Shown: positions 43,971 through 53,073, counted from the first letter of the stretch. The stretch is DNA of 64,000 bases from Georgenia subflava (GCF_009193155.1 NZ_VUKD01000004.1:248001-312000); one strand, 5' to 3'. A program made the numbers and translations. Notes: generated from the sequence alone by a model not told the origin.

Positions 43971-44489
43971 ATGAGACACGCGAGGATCAGCTCGCCCGTC
44001 GGCACGCTCACGCTCGTCCAGGACGACGACGGCGTCCTGACCGCCGTGCACCTGCCGACCGACCGGCGCGCGGTCGCCCCGGAGGGCCTCGGCGAGTGGG
44101 ATGTCATCTCGCTCCTGCCCGCCGCACGTGAGCTCACGGAGTACTTCGCCGGCACCCGCCGGGCGTTCACGGTTCCGGTGCGGCCGCGTGGCACCGCGTT
44201 CCAGCAGGAGGTGTGGCGGGCACTCATGCGGATCCCGTACGGCCAGACCCGCACCTACGGGCAGATCGCCCACGAGCTCGGGCTCGGGCCGCGCGCCGTC
44301 CGGGCGGTCGGAGCCGCGAACGGCCGCAACCCGGTCGCGATCTTGGTGCCGTGCCACCGGGTCGTCGGCGCCGACGGTGCGCTGACCGGTTACGTCGGTG
44401 GCGTGGAGACCAAGCAGCTCCTGCTCGACCTCGAGCGCTCCGCCTCGACCGCGGAGCTCGTGGCACAGGGCGGCGTGGCCAGGTGGTGA
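43971..44489 (+). CDS. ogt: Methylated-DNA--protein-cysteine methyltransferase
   Basis: This 172-residue suicide DNA-repair enzyme moves alkyl groups from O6-alkylguanine to its own cysteine. The acceptor motif is intact (VPCHRVVG), the DNA-binding helix contains RAVRAVGAANGRNP, and the fold begins with SPVGTLTLVQ. GGGAGG precedes the ATG. A decayed 3' fragment of a related gene lies 4.5 kb to the left across the island. There is no ada-type regulator nearby. Confidence 0.93.
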   Translation: MRHARISSPVGTLTLVQDDDGVLTAVHLPTDRRAVAPEGLGEWDVISLLPAARELTEYFAGTRRAFTVPVRPRGTAFQQEVWRALMRIPYGQTRTYGQIAHELGLGPRAVRAVGAANGRNPVAILVPCHRVVGADGALTGYVGGVETKQLLLDLERSASTAELVAQGGVARW

Positions 44490-44511
44490 AGCGCGGCTCC
44501 CGTCCCTCTCG

Positions 44512-45321
44512 TCAGCGGGCCGATGTCACTCGCCTGCGCCCGGCGACGAACCGTGCGCGGATCGGCAGCCTGACGCCGCCGTCGGCGTCCTCGAAGGTCC
44601 GGAGCGTCGCTCGCACATCCTGCGCGATCGCGCGGAACGTCGGCTCGTCGATCCGGCCGGCCAGCGGGGTGCCCTGGATCTCGGTGTGCACGAACGCGTC
44701 CATCGACGGGAACCTGACCACCCCGAGCACGTTCTCCGGCAGCGCGGGCTCCAGGCCCGCACCCTCCAGCAGCGTGCGTAGCTCCGAGAAGTCGCCGCGG
44801 GACCAGTAGGTACCCAGGTATGCGCGCGCGTCCTCGCCGGCATGACGCACGACGGCTCGGACGAACGGGCCGTACGCGGGCTGCTCGTCCAGGCCCGCGT
44901 AGGTCTGGAGCGCGACGACGCCGCCCGGACGCCCGACCCGGGCCATCTCGCCGATCGCCCGGGCGGGGTCGGGGAAGAAGAACAACGCCGACTGGCACAG
45001 GACGGCGTCGAACGACCCGTCGTCGTACGGCAGCTCGGCCGCGTCGCCGACCCGCCAGTCGACGGCGGACGCCCGCTCGCGCGCCACCTCGATCATCGCC
45101 GGGTTCAGGTCCACACCGCTCAGGTGGCCCGACGGGCCCACGAGCGCGGCGGCCTGCCGGGCGACGACGCCGGTGCCGCAGGCGACGTCGAGCACGTGCT
45201 GCCCCGGACCCACGCCGGCGGTGCGCAGCAGGACGGGCACCCACTGCGCGAACAGCGCCGGCACGAAGAGGTCCTCGTAGGCGTGCGCCTGCTCGAGGCT
45301 GAGGTCGAAGGTCTCGGTCAT
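44512..45321 (-). CDS. SAM-dependent methyltransferase, class I
   Basis: This 269-residue methyltransferase has motif I LDVACGTGVVARQAA, the acidic ribose-binding segment SGVDLNPAM, the motif III-like YDDGSFDAVLCQSALFFF and post-motif GGVVALQTYAG. It resembles small-molecule or quinone-type (UbiE-like) enzymes, but the substrate is unknown. ATG 45321 has GGAAGG upstream. It is divergent from the TPR-LuxR regulator, about 108 bp away, which may control it. Confidence 0.88.
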   Translation of the reverse strand: MTETFDLSLEQAHAYEDLFVPALFAQWVPVLLRTAGVGPGQHVLDVACGTGVVARQAAALVGPSGHLSGVDLNPAMIEVARERASAVDWRVGDAAELPYDDGSFDAVLCQSALFFFPDPARAIGEMARVGRPGGVVALQTYAGLDEQPAYGPFVRAVVRHAGEDARAYLGTYWSRGDFSELRTLLEGAGLEPALPENVLGVVRFPSMDAFVHTEIQGTPLAGRIDEPTFRAIAQDVRATLRTFEDADGGVRLPIRARFVAGRRRVTSAR

Positions 45322-45429
45322 AGGGATCACCTTCCGTGACTGTCGAAGCCCAGCCTCGTCGCCCGCTCGTGGGTGCACATCGGTCAGGTGACCTATTCGC
45401 CGGCCCGCATACCGCGCGAAGATGTCGGT

Positions 45430-47067
45430 GTGGCGCCGTCGCCCAGCATTGAGGACGCCGCCGCTCTTGCCGACCACGGCCGGTGGGCGGCGGCGCGGGA
45501 CGCCTACGCCGCGCTGGTGACGCGGGACGGGACCGCGGACGCCCACCGCGGTCTGTCGCGGGCCTGCTGGTGGCTGGGGGAGACCGCCCGCGCACGGGAC
45601 CACGCGGAGCAGGCGTTCGCCGGCTACAAGGAGGCCGAGAGGTTCGGCGACGCGGCCATGACGGGCGTGCACCTGGGCATCTGGTACCTCACGAACTTCG
45701 ACAACGCAGCTGCCGCGCAGGGGTGGCTCGCCCGGGCACGTCACCTCGCCACGATGAGCGACGACGACGCCGTCCTCGGGTGGGTCACGCTCATGTCGGG
45801 ATATGTCGCCACCGACCGGAGCGAGGGGCTGCGGCTCCTCGAGGAGGCGGCCGCGACCGCCAGGACCCTGTCCGACCCGGACCTGGCCACGATGGCGCTC
45901 GCGGACCTGGGCCTGTGGCACGTGACCTCCGGAGCGGTCGAGCGTGGCATGGCTATGCTCGACGAGGCGATGGCCGCCACCCTCGCGCAGCCGCGGCGGA
46001 TGCTCGAGGTGGTGGTGTGGTCGAGCTGCGACATGCTCGCCGCGTGCAGCATGGTCGACGACCTGCAGCGCGCCACCGAGTGGTGTCGTGCGGCGGACCG
46101 GTTCATGGAGACCTACGGGTGCCCGTTCCTCCAGGCGCGCTGCCGGACCCACTACGGACAGGTGCTGGTCGCCTCCGGGCACTGGCGGAAGGCCGAGCAC
46201 GAGCTCGGCCAGGCGCTGGCCATGTCGACCGACACCGGGCGCGGCCCACGCACCGAGGCACTGTGTGCGCTGGCGACGCTTCGGCAGCGGCAGGGTAACC
46301 CCAAGGCCGCACTCGAGCTGCTCGACGCCGCGGACCCCACCGCTGCCGGGACCCTCGTCCGCGCCGCCTGTCTGCTCGACCTGGGCTGGCCGGCGGAGGC
46401 GCGGGAGGTGCTGCGCGGGGAGATCGCGCTCCGCACGCCCGAGCAGCCGGACCACCCGGAGCTGGTGGCGGCCGTCGTCGAGGCCGAGGTGGCCTCGGGC
46501 CGGCTCGAGGAGGCCGCACGGCTCGTGGGTCTCCTCGGCGTCGCCGGGGCCGCACCCGCGTACCCGAGAGCCGCGGGTCTGCGGGCGCGGGCGGCGGGGC
46601 TCGTCGCGGCGGCGCAGGGCGACCTCGCGTCGGCCCGGCAGCAGCTGGGCCTCGCGCTCGAGGCGTTCACGAGGCTGGAGCTGCCGTTCGAGGCCGCCCT
46701 GACCGAGCTCGACCTTGCTCGGCTGTTCCAGCACGGCGACCCGGAAGCAGCGGCCGGCCGGGCCCGCTCCGCCCACGCTCGGCTGCAGCAGCTCGGAGCC
46801 CGCCACCTAACGGGGGAGGCGGCCGCACTCCTCAGGTCGCTGGGCGTCACGCCGCCGCCGGGCCCGCGCACCACGGAGACGCTCTCCGCGCGCGAGCGCG
46901 ACGTGCTCATCCTGCTCGCCGAGGGCCTGACCAATCCCGACATCGCGCGGAGGCTCTTCCTCAGCCCGCGCACCGTCGGGCACCACGTGAGCAGCATCCT
47001 GCGCAAGCTGGGGCTCCGCTCGCGGGCCGAGGCCGCGGCCTATGCCGCGCGTGCAGGCATCGGGTAG
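45430..47067 (+). CDS. TPR-containing LuxR-family transcriptional regulator
   Basis: This 545-residue protein is mostly tetratricopeptide-like helical repeats (for example [20 protein letters not shown] and [18 protein letters not shown]) and ends in a LuxR helix-turn-helix ([20 protein letters not shown], then [17 protein letters not shown], about residues 480-540). There is no P-loop ATPase, so it is shorter than the LAL/MalT class. GTG 45430 is the likely start; GTG 45373 is in frame. Probable targets are the divergent methyltransferase and the flavin monooxygenase downstream. Confidence 0.82.
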   Translation: MAPSPSIEDAAALADHGRWAAARDAYAALVTRDGTADAHRGLSRACWWLGETARARDHAEQAFAGYKEAERFGDAAMTGVHLGIWYLTNFDNAAAAQGWLARARHLATMSDDDAVLGWVTLMSGYVATDRSEGLRLLEEAAATARTLSDPDLATMALADLGLWHVTSGAVERGMAMLDEAMAATLAQPRRMLEVVVWSSCDMLAACSMVDDLQRATEWCRAADRFMETYGCPFLQARCRTHYGQVLVASGHWRKAEHELGQALAMSTDTGRGPRTEALCALATLRQRQGNPKAALELLDAADPTAAGTLVRAACLLDLGWPAEAREVLRGEIALRTPEQPDHPELVAAVVEAEVASGRLEEAARLVGLLGVAGAAPAYPRAAGLRARAAGLVAAAQGDLASARQQLGLALEAFTRLELPFEAALTELDLARLFQHGDPEAAAGRARSAHARLQQLGARHLTGEAAALLRSLGVTPPPGPRTTETLSARERDVLILLAEGLTNPDIARRLFLSPRTVGHHVSSILRKLGLRSRAEAAAYAARAGIG

Positions 47068-47091
47068 CGGGGGATGGGTATCGCTACCCAT
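47062..47091. promoter_or_regulatory. Nested inverted repeats before the flavin monooxygenase gene
   Basis: GGGTAGCG (47062-47069) pairs with CGCTACCC (47082-47089). A second, mutually exclusive dyad, ATGGGTA-TCGC-TACCCAT, occupies 47074-47091. The element overlaps the stop codon of the LuxR-type gene and lies ~185 bp before the monooxygenase ATG. It could be an operator or a weak transcript end. Confidence 0.5.
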
Positions 47092-47273
47092 AGCGCCCTC
47101 AGGCGCGATGGGCATTTCGCCCGACGCGGGGACCGTCACAGCGCTCCTACTGTCGGTGACATGGCGACGTCGGGAAGCGACGGACGAGCCGGCGACCTCG
47201 CCGAGGTCGTCGCATCCGTCGGGATTCTCCTGGCACCCGTCGCCACGGCGAGACGTCACCTCAGGAGGCTGTC

Positions 47274-48419
47274 ATGTCCACCCAGCACGTCGAGACGCTG
47301 ATCATCGGGGCCGGCCAGGCCGGTCTTGCCACCGGCTACCACCTGCAGCGCCAGGGCCGGGAGTTCCTCATCGTCGACGCCAACGTGCGCATCGGCGACA
47401 ACTGGCGCTGCCACTACGACTCGTTGAAGCTCTACTCGCCCGTGAAGTACGACGGGCTGCCCGGCATGCCGTTCACCGGTGACCCGTGGCACTTCCCGGG
47501 CAAGGACGAGGTCGCCGACTTCCTCCAGGCGTACGCCGCCGAGTTCGATCTGCCGGTCCGGCTCCGGACCAGGGTCGAGCACCTGGAGGCGCGCGACGGC
47601 GGTGGCTTCGGCTTCGTCGCACACCTCGGTGCCGACGTCGTCGAGTGCGAGAACGTCGTCCTCGCCACCGGGTCGTTCGGGCGTGTGCCCCGGGTGCCGG
47701 AGCTGGCGGAACGCCTCGACCCGGCGATCCGGCAGCTGCACTCCGCGGAGTACAAGAACCCGGCCCAGCTCCAGCCCGGGACCACCCTGGTGGTCGGCGC
47801 CTCCCACTCCGGCTACGACATCGCCTTCGAGGTGGGGGCCGACCGACCCACGATCCTGGTGGGACCCGACCGCGGCAACATCCCGCTGGAGTGGAACACC
47901 CGCCGGTTCAAGATGGCGCTCCCTGTCATCATCTTCATGTGGAAGCACGTCCTGACCCGCCGCACGCCCATGGGCCGCAAGGAGATGCAGAAGGTGCGGC
48001 ACGCGGGCGGCCCGACCACCAGGGTGAAGCCGCACCACCTCGCCGAGCGCGGCGTCGACCGTCTCCAGGAGAAGGTCACCGACGTCTCCTCCGACGGCAG
48101 GCCGGTCCTTGCCGACGGCCGGGTGCTCGACGTCGCCAACGTCATCTGGGCCACCGGGTTCCGCCGGGACCTCGACTGGGTCGGCGCGCCGCTCCCGATG
48201 GAGGACGGCTGGCCGGTGGAGCACCGCGGCGTCGTCGAGTCGGTCCCGGGCCTGTACTTCTGCGGCCTCGCGTTCCAGTACGCCTTCGGCTCCATGGTGC
48301 TGCCGGGCGTGGGCCGTGACGCGGCCTACGTCGCCCGGATGATCGGTGCACGCCGCCGGGCGAAGACCCCGGTGGCCACCCACCGCACGAGCCGAGACGA
48401 CGAGCACCGGCTTGTCTGA
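47274..48419 (+). CDS. Flavin-containing monooxygenase-like protein
   Basis: This 381-residue FAD/NADPH enzyme has a first dinucleotide motif (IIGAGQAGLATGYHL), the flavin loop IGDNWRCHYDSLKLYSP, a second dinucleotide site (LVVGASHSGYDIA) and the ATGF motif in WATGFRRDLDWVG. This is the layout of YUCCA/CzcO-like monooxygenases. AGGAGG precedes the ATG. It follows the TPR-LuxR regulator by 206 bp and may be its target. Substrate unknown. Confidence 0.85.
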   Translation: MSTQHVETLIIGAGQAGLATGYHLQRQGREFLIVDANVRIGDNWRCHYDSLKLYSPVKYDGLPGMPFTGDPWHFPGKDEVADFLQAYAAEFDLPVRLRTRVEHLEARDGGGFGFVAHLGADVVECENVVLATGSFGRVPRVPELAERLDPAIRQLHSAEYKNPAQLQPGTTLVVGASHSGYDIAFEVGADRPTILVGPDRGNIPLEWNTRRFKMALPVIIFMWKHVLTRRTPMGRKEMQKVRHAGGPTTRVKPHHLAERGVDRLQEKVTDVSSDGRPVLADGRVLDVANVIWATGFRRDLDWVGAPLPMEDGWPVEHRGVVESVPGLYFCGLAFQYAFGSMVLPGVGRDAAYVARMIGARRRAKTPVATHRTSRDDEHRLV

Positions 48420-48469
48420 TCCGCGGCCGCCTGCGCGCCTGGAGACACCCCTCGTTCGCCGCCGTGAGC

Positions 48470-49150
48470 TCAGGCACCGAGCCCCTGGTCGAGCTCGGCC
48501 TCCTCCGCCGCCCGGTGCAGCGCGTCGACGAAGAACCGGGGCTTCTTGGCACCGTGGATCGGCGGCTGTCCGGCGACGACGTACGTGGGGATGCGCGTGA
48601 CGCCGTACGTGCGAGCCAGCTCCCGGTCCGCGCGGACGGCGTCGGCGTGCCGGCCGGACGCCACGGCCTCTCGAGCCTGCGCCCGGTCCAGGCCCGCGTT
48701 CGCGGCGACGCCGGCGAGGAGCTCGAGGTCGCGGACGTCCTGGCCCTGCGCGAAGTAGGCCCTGAACAGGGCGTCGAGCACCTCGCTCTGCCGGCCTTGC
48801 GCGCGGGCGTGATGGAGCAGCTGATGGGCGCGGAAGGTGCTGGTGTGGCGGACCCGGTCGAAGTGGTACTCCAGGCCCAGCTGAGCACCTGTCGTGGTGA
48901 CCAGGCGCATCATCTGCTCCAGCTCGCGGTCGGATCGCCCTGGATACTGACGCCTGAGGTAGTCGACCTGCTGGCCGACGTGGTCGGCAGGCAGGTCCGG
49001 GGCCAGCTCGAAGGAGTGGTACGTCAGGTCCACCGCGCCGCCGTACTCGGCGACGGCGGCCTCGAAGCGGCGCTTGGCGATCCAGCACCACGGGCAGGCG
49101 ACGTCGAGCCACGCGTGCACCTCGAGAGCGGCAGCGGGCTCGGCGGTCAC
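48470..49150 (-). CDS. DsbA/FrnE-family thioredoxin-fold oxidoreductase
   Basis: This 226-residue cytoplasmic protein has the CPWC active site near residue 20 and the cis-proline loop in TRIPTYVV, with the long helical insert (DYLRRQYPGRSDRELEQMM, TSTFRAHQLLHHAR) of the FrnE/2-hydroxychromene isomerase-like group. GTG 49150 is the start; the open frame further upstream is not coding-like. It probably reduces or isomerises disulfides or acts in polyketide-type chemistry; the specific role is unknown. Confidence 0.87.
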   Translation of the reverse strand: MTAEPAAALEVHAWLDVACPWCWIAKRRFEAAVAEYGGAVDLTYHSFELAPDLPADHVGQQVDYLRRQYPGRSDRELEQMMRLVTTTGAQLGLEYHFDRVRHTSTFRAHQLLHHARAQGRQSEVLDALFRAYFAQGQDVRDLELLAGVAANAGLDRAQAREAVASGRHADAVRADRELARTYGVTRIPTYVVAGQPPIHGAKKPRFFVDALHRAAEEAELDQGLGA

Positions 49151-49239
49151 AAGGCCGACGGTACCTGGGTCAGGGGAGCGGCGAGCACGTGGAACCGCCG
49201 CGGGAGCCCGGTCACCCGACCGGCCCCCCGCGGCTGTCC

Positions 49240-49689
49240 TCACGCGGCGGCCGACATCCGTGCTCGTAACCCGATCACGACGTACGCCAATCCTGTGATC
49301 GTGTGCATGCCGGAGAGCAGCACACCGGTCACGGTGTCGTGCGACCCGGTGAAGACGAACGGGATGCTGACCGCGGCGACGGCGGCGCCGGCGATGGTCA
49401 CCACAGTCGTCCAACGGCGCGACCGGCGGGCGATCAGGGCGAGTACGAGGGCTCCGAGCGCGAGCGGAACGGCTGTCTTCCACGCGACGTCGCCGACGAT
49501 GACCGGGTGGTTGGGCGCACCGACGCCCGGGTCCACCCTGAGCGCCGCGTCGGTGGCTCGTCCGACGGCAAAGAGTCCGAGGTTCGCCGCGGTGGCGGCC
49601 GCGACGCAGGCCACGGTCAGGAGCGTGTACCTCCCGGGGTCGGGTCCGACGTGCGCAGGCGTGCGGGTGCGGACGGGAGATGTGGTCAT
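49240..49689 (-). CDS. Four-helix membrane protein, DUF6069-like
   Basis: This 149-residue integral membrane protein has four hydrophobic segments (LTVACVAAATAANLGLFAV, WKTAVPLALGALVLALIA, VVTIAGAAVAAVSIPFVF and ITGLAYVVIGL). A small extracytoplasmic loop lies between helices 1 and 2. Function unknown. It lies 107 bp downstream of the ECF41 sigma factor gene, on the same strand. A promoter resembling the ECF41 consensus precedes it, so it is the probable target of that sigma factor. Confidence 0.75.
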   Translation of the reverse strand: MTTSPVRTRTPAHVGPDPGRYTLLTVACVAAATAANLGLFAVGRATDAALRVDPGVGAPNHPVIVGDVAWKTAVPLALGALVLALIARRSRRWTTVVTIAGAAVAAVSIPFVFTGSHDTVTGVLLSGMHTITGLAYVVIGLRARMSAAA

Positions 49690-49735
49690 GGTGTCGTCCT
49701 CCGAGACGGTTCCGGTAAGGGGTCATCCCTTAGGA

Positions 49736-49760
49736 CAAGACAGGCCCGGCCCCTGTGACA
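49736..49760 (-). promoter_or_regulatory. Candidate ECF41-type promoter of the DUF6069-like gene
   Basis: On the minus strand, TGTCACA (49760-49754) is the -35 sequence reported for ECF41 sigma factors. After 16 bp follows TGTC, one base from the CGTC expected at -10. It lies about 48 bp before the ATG, between the sigma gene and the membrane-protein gene. Confidence 0.6.
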
Positions 49761-49795
49761 TCGGCACCGTGCGCGACGGCGGACGGTCGAGCCCG

Positions 49796-50728
49796 CTACT
49801 CGCGCTTCCCGAGGTAGGCCTCGTGAACCGACCAGGCGTTCGCCACCGCACCGAGGTGTGCGAGCTTCTCGGGATTGATCACGGAGCGCACCACCTGCAC
49901 TCGTCCGTCGACGACGTCGAGCACCATGACGCTCAGGACCTTGCCCGTCCCGTCGCGGACGAGCGCGCCGGGCTGTCCGTTGATGTCGCGCACCTCGAGG
50001 GTGAGGCCGATCCGCACGAGCTGCGGCCAGACCGAGATCAGCAGCCGGGCGGCCTTCTCCGCTCCGACGACCGTGCGCGGCAGGCTCGGCGCCTTGCCGC
50101 CGCTGTCGGCGCCGAGGCGGACGTCGGCGGCGAGCAGGTCCCGCAGCCCGTCCAGGTCGCCCTCGCTGAGCGCGGCGAAGAAGCGCGTCGCCAGCCGCTG
50201 ATGCGCACGTCGGTCGGCGTCGAACCGGGCGTGCCCGTCGTCCATGTGCCGCCGCGCCCGCACCGCCAGCTGACGGCACGCCGCCTCCGAGCGGCCCACC
50301 ATCTCGGCGATCTCGGAGAACCCGAACCCGAACACCTCCCGGAGCACGAACACGGCCCGCTCCAGCGGGCCGAGTCGCTCGAGGAGCAGCAGGGCTGCCA
50401 TAGACACCGACTCGGACAGCTCCGCCACGCGCTCGGGGTCCTGGTAGGGATCGTCCAGGAGCGGCTCGGGGTACCACTCTCCGACGTACTGCTCCCGCCG
50501 CACGCGGGCCGACCGGAGGACGTTGATCGAGACCCGGGTGACGACGGTCGACAGGAACGCCTTCGGCGAGTCAGGGCGCGTGCCGGCCGCCGCATAGCGC
50601 AACCACGCCTCCTGGACGACGTCCTCGGCCTCGCTCACGCTGCCGAGGATGCGATAGGCGATGGAGAACAGCAGCGGCCGGAGCTCCTCGAACTCCTCGG
50701 CCCGCGCCAGGTCACTCGGTTCCGGCAT
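49796..50728 (-). CDS. sigJ: ECF41-family RNA polymerase sigma factor (SigJ-like)
   Basis: This 310-residue sigma factor has region 2 at about residues 18-75 (FSIAYRILGS, SEAEDVVQEAWLRY) and region 4 at ~110-165. A C-terminal SnoaL/NTF2-like domain follows, the hallmark of ECF41, in which the fused domain replaces an anti-sigma factor. The three ECF41 motifs are recognisable: EWYPEP (WLPEP type), DSGGK (DGGGK type) and NPEKL (NPDKL type). The usual COE partner gene is missing; the adjacent gene encodes a membrane protein instead. The symbol is by similarity. Confidence 0.9.
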   Translation of the reverse strand: MPEPSDLARAEEFEELRPLLFSIAYRILGSVSEAEDVVQEAWLRYAAAGTRPDSPKAFLSTVVTRVSINVLRSARVRREQYVGEWYPEPLLDDPYQDPERVAELSESVSMAALLLLERLGPLERAVFVLREVFGFGFSEIAEMVGRSEAACRQLAVRARRHMDDGHARFDADRRAHQRLATRFFAALSEGDLDGLRDLLAADVRLGADSGGKAPSLPRTVVGAEKAARLLISVWPQLVRIGLTLEVRDINGQPGALVRDGTGKVLSVMVLDVVDGRVQVVRSVINPEKLAHLGAVANAWSVHEAYLGKRE

Positions 50729-50909
50729 CGCGCGCCCCTCACCCCCGACCGCTCGCGCTCCCTCGAGCCTCCTTGGTCCCCAGCCACGCTACGAGGGAGG
50801 CGGCCGCCCCGCCAGGCCGTAGCCCGACGCCGGCCCGAGCGGCGACCCTCAGCAGTGGTCCTCGTTCTATCTCTTGTCTGTGGAGCCGGACTTCACCCGT
50901 GCCAGGTTG

Positions 50910-50925
50910 TGGCAAAGCCGTGCTA
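50910..50925. promoter_or_regulatory. Operator candidate upstream of the TetR gene
   Basis: TGGCA-N6-TGCTA, 30 bp before the TetR ATG. The same dyad with one change, TAGCA-N6-TGCTA, sits at 52476-52491 between the hydrolase and membrane-protein genes. Both are followed by GA. This is consistent with an autoregulated TetR repressor. Confidence 0.55.
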
Positions 50926-50954
50926 GAACCCGTTCCTGCTGCTGTAATGGGCCG

Positions 50955-51548
50955 ATGCCCAAGCTCGTCGACCCGGCCGCGCGCCGTCGCGAGGTCGGGG
51001 AGGCAGTGCTCCGGGTCGTCGGTGCCAGGGGGGTCGAGGGTGCCTCGTTCGGTGCGATCGCCGAGGAGGCGAACCTGGCGATCGGGTCTGTGCGCAACTA
51101 CTTCCCGAACCACGACGCCGTCCTGCTCTTCGCGATGCAGGAGCTGGCCGACCGTGTCACGGACCGGTTGCGCCGACGCCTCGAGTCCATCGCGGAGCTG
51201 GACGTGGACCTCGCGACGGTCGAGGAGATCCTGGCGGAACTTCTCCCCGTGAACGAGCACCGTCGCCTCGAGGCCGACGTGTGGCTCGCCTTCGTCGCGG
51301 CCACGCGCACACGCCCGGTGCTCGCCGAGGTGGCGCGGAAGGCCGGCTCGGGTATCCGGACGGTAGTCGGGCACGTGCTTGCTGGTGCGCAGAGGCGTGG
51401 TCTGCTTCGCGTCGAAGACCCGGTGGTCGAGACCGAGCGTCTGGCGTCTCTCCTCGACGGACTGACGATCGCGACCATCCGACCGCCCGGTATCAGTGCC
51501 GCCACGGCGCGCGAGGTGCTGCGCCGGCACCTGGAGTCGCTCACCTGA
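50955..51548 (+). CDS. TetR family transcriptional regulator
   Basis: This 197-residue repressor-type protein has an N-terminal helix-turn-helix in residues ~10-55 (EAVLRVVGARGVEGASFGAI, NLAIGSVRNYFPNHDAVL) and a ligand domain of the BetI-like type (C-terminal LLDGLTIATIRPP). It is convergent with an alpha/beta hydrolase gene. A shared dyad at its own upstream region and at the hydrolase/membrane-protein gap suggests those genes are its targets. The gap 50729-50954 holds no other gene. Confidence 0.88.
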   Translation: MPKLVDPAARRREVGEAVLRVVGARGVEGASFGAIAEEANLAIGSVRNYFPNHDAVLLFAMQELADRVTDRLRRRLESIAELDVDLATVEEILAELLPVNEHRRLEADVWLAFVAATRTRPVLAEVARKAGSGIRTVVGHVLAGAQRRGLLRVEDPVVETERLASLLDGLTIATIRPPGISAATAREVLRRHLESLT

Positions 51549-51576
51549 GAGGCGGCGTCGCCCTGCTCGGTCGACG

Positions 51577-52395
51577 CTATGTCGCCAGGTTGTCGAGGAA
51601 GGTCAGCAGCACTCGGTTGAACGCGTCCGGCCGCTCCATGGGCGGGTAGTGCGCGGCGCCCGCCACCTGTGCCTCCCGGCCGTCGTTCACTCCGGCGACG
51701 AGGCGGCGTCCCATCTCCAGGTGGTCGGAGACGTCGAGCTCGCCGAGGACCGTCAGGACCGGCACGGTGATCTCGCCGAGCCGGTCCCAGGACCCGGCGA
51801 CGTGGTGCGGGGCCACTGCGTCCGGCCGGACGTGCGTGGTGAGGGTGCTGACCGCCATGTCTCGCAACTGCCCGACCGCGGCGGGGTCCATGTCCTGCAG
51901 CGTCCGGTGGGGGCCGTGTACCAGGCGCAGGAAGGCGTCGACCCACGACTGCATGTCGTGCTCGGCCTGCGCCTGCTGCCAGGTGGCGAAGACCTCGAGG
52001 GCGAAGGGGTCGGCGAAGGTGGTCTCGTTGGTCCCACTGCCGACGGTGACCACCGCCCGGACCAGGTGGGGATGTTCCAGGACGGCGTCGACGGCGGCGC
52101 CCCCTCCCATCGAGAGGCCGACGACGACGACCGGCCCCTGGTCCAGGTGTCGCACGAGGGCCGCCACGTCGTCGCACTGCCGGAACGGTGCGGTCGGGGT
52201 CGAGGACTGACCATGGCCGCGGGCGTCAGGCGCGACGACGCGGTATCCCGCCGCTGCCAGGACCGCAAGCTGATCGGCCCACATGCGGTGGTCGAGCGCG
52301 CCTCCGTGCAGGAGGACCACGGGTGGCCCCTCGCCGCGCTCCTCGACGTGCAGGTGCCCCCCGGTCACGGGCAGGTCGTAGCTGGTGGTGGTCAT
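51577..52395 (-). CDS. Alpha/beta-hydrolase
   Basis: This 272-residue hydrolase has the oxyanion region VLLHGGALDHRMW, the nucleophile elbow GLSMGG, the acid in LGELDVSDH and His in GAAHYPPMERP, all in the usual order. It probably hydrolyses an ester or a lactone; the substrate is unknown. It is divergent from the membrane-protein gene at 52480 across a gap carrying the putative TetR operator, and so is likely induced by the ligand of that TetR. Confidence 0.9.
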   Translation of the reverse strand: MTTTSYDLPVTGGHLHVEERGEGPPVVLLHGGALDHRMWADQLAVLAAAGYRVVAPDARGHGQSSTPTAPFRQCDDVAALVRHLDQGPVVVVGLSMGGGAAVDAVLEHPHLVRAVVTVGSGTNETTFADPFALEVFATWQQAQAEHDMQSWVDAFLRLVHGPHRTLQDMDPAAVGQLRDMAVSTLTTHVRPDAVAPHHVAGSWDRLGEITVPVLTVLGELDVSDHLEMGRRLVAGVNDGREAQVAGAAHYPPMERPDAFNRVLLTFLDNLAT

Positions 52396-52467
52396 CCGGT
52401 TCTCCTCCGGTCAGCGTCGCACGACGGCGATGGCCGTCGTCCTCTTCCCACGGCGGCCGCGGTCCGT

Positions 52468-52491
52468 TACTTTTGTAGCATGGACGTGCTA
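52468..52491. promoter_or_regulatory. Putative TetR operator overlapping a leaderless start
   Basis: TAGCA-N6-TGCTA (52476-52491) spans the ATG at 52480. TACTTT (52468-52473) ends 6 bp before that ATG, the spacing expected for a -10 element of a leaderless transcript; no ribosome-binding site is present. Binding here would block the membrane-protein promoter and could also affect the divergent hydrolase gene. Confidence 0.55.
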
Positions 52492-53028
52492 GATAATCCT
52501 CTTGTTCTGGCGGCCGTGGTCGTCGTCGTGGGTGGATACGTCATCGTGCGCCGCTCGGTCGGCGAACCGCTCAACGTCAGGGATCTGTCGGTCCCTCCGC
52601 TGGTGCTGCTGGCCCTGGGGGTGCGGGAGGTGGCCCGGGGGGACGCGCTGACGGTGGGGCAGCTCTACGGCCTGGTAGGGGTGGGTGTCCTCGCGGTCGT
52701 GCTCGGGGGACTGCGGGCCATGACCGTGCGCTTCTACCTGCGCGAGGGGGTGCTCTGGTACCGCTACCGCCTTCTCACCTATGCGGTGTGGGTTGCTACC
52801 GCGCTCGTCGGTGTCGCTGCACGGTTGGCGACGTACGCGGTCACGGACCTTCCCGCCTCGGCCCAGACCTTGTATCTCTCGGTCGGTCTCACGTTGGCGG
52901 GGGAGAGCCTCGTGCTCGCCGCCCGGGGACTCCTCAGTGGAGAACGGTTCGCCGCGGAGGGGCGTGACGCCGAGGCGACGAAGCGGGTCATCCATGACGA
53001 GATGCGGGCACGCTTCCGCCGCGACTGA
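52480..53028 (+). CDS. Integral membrane protein, function unknown
   Basis: This 182-residue protein has about four or five hydrophobic segments (PLVLAAVVVVVGGYVIV at the N-terminus, LYGLVGVGVLAVVLGGL, YAVWVATALVGVAARLA, LYLSVGLTLAGESLVLA) and a charged C-terminal tail. The overall layout resembles small CcdC/DUF1453-type membrane proteins, but I do not assign it firmly. The ATG has no ribosome-binding site and is probably leaderless. It shares a regulatory gap with the hydrolase gene. Confidence 0.72.
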   Translation: MDVLDNPLVLAAVVVVVGGYVIVRRSVGEPLNVRDLSVPPLVLLALGVREVARGDALTVGQLYGLVGVGVLAVVLGGLRAMTVRFYLREGVLWYRYRLLTYAVWVATALVGVAARLATYAVTDLPASAQTLYLSVGLTLAGESLVLAARGLLSGERFAAEGRDAEATKRVIHDEMRARFRRD

Positions 53029-53073
53029 ACCCGCCGCACCACCCGGTCTTCGTCGGCTGGGATCCTGCAAGGA

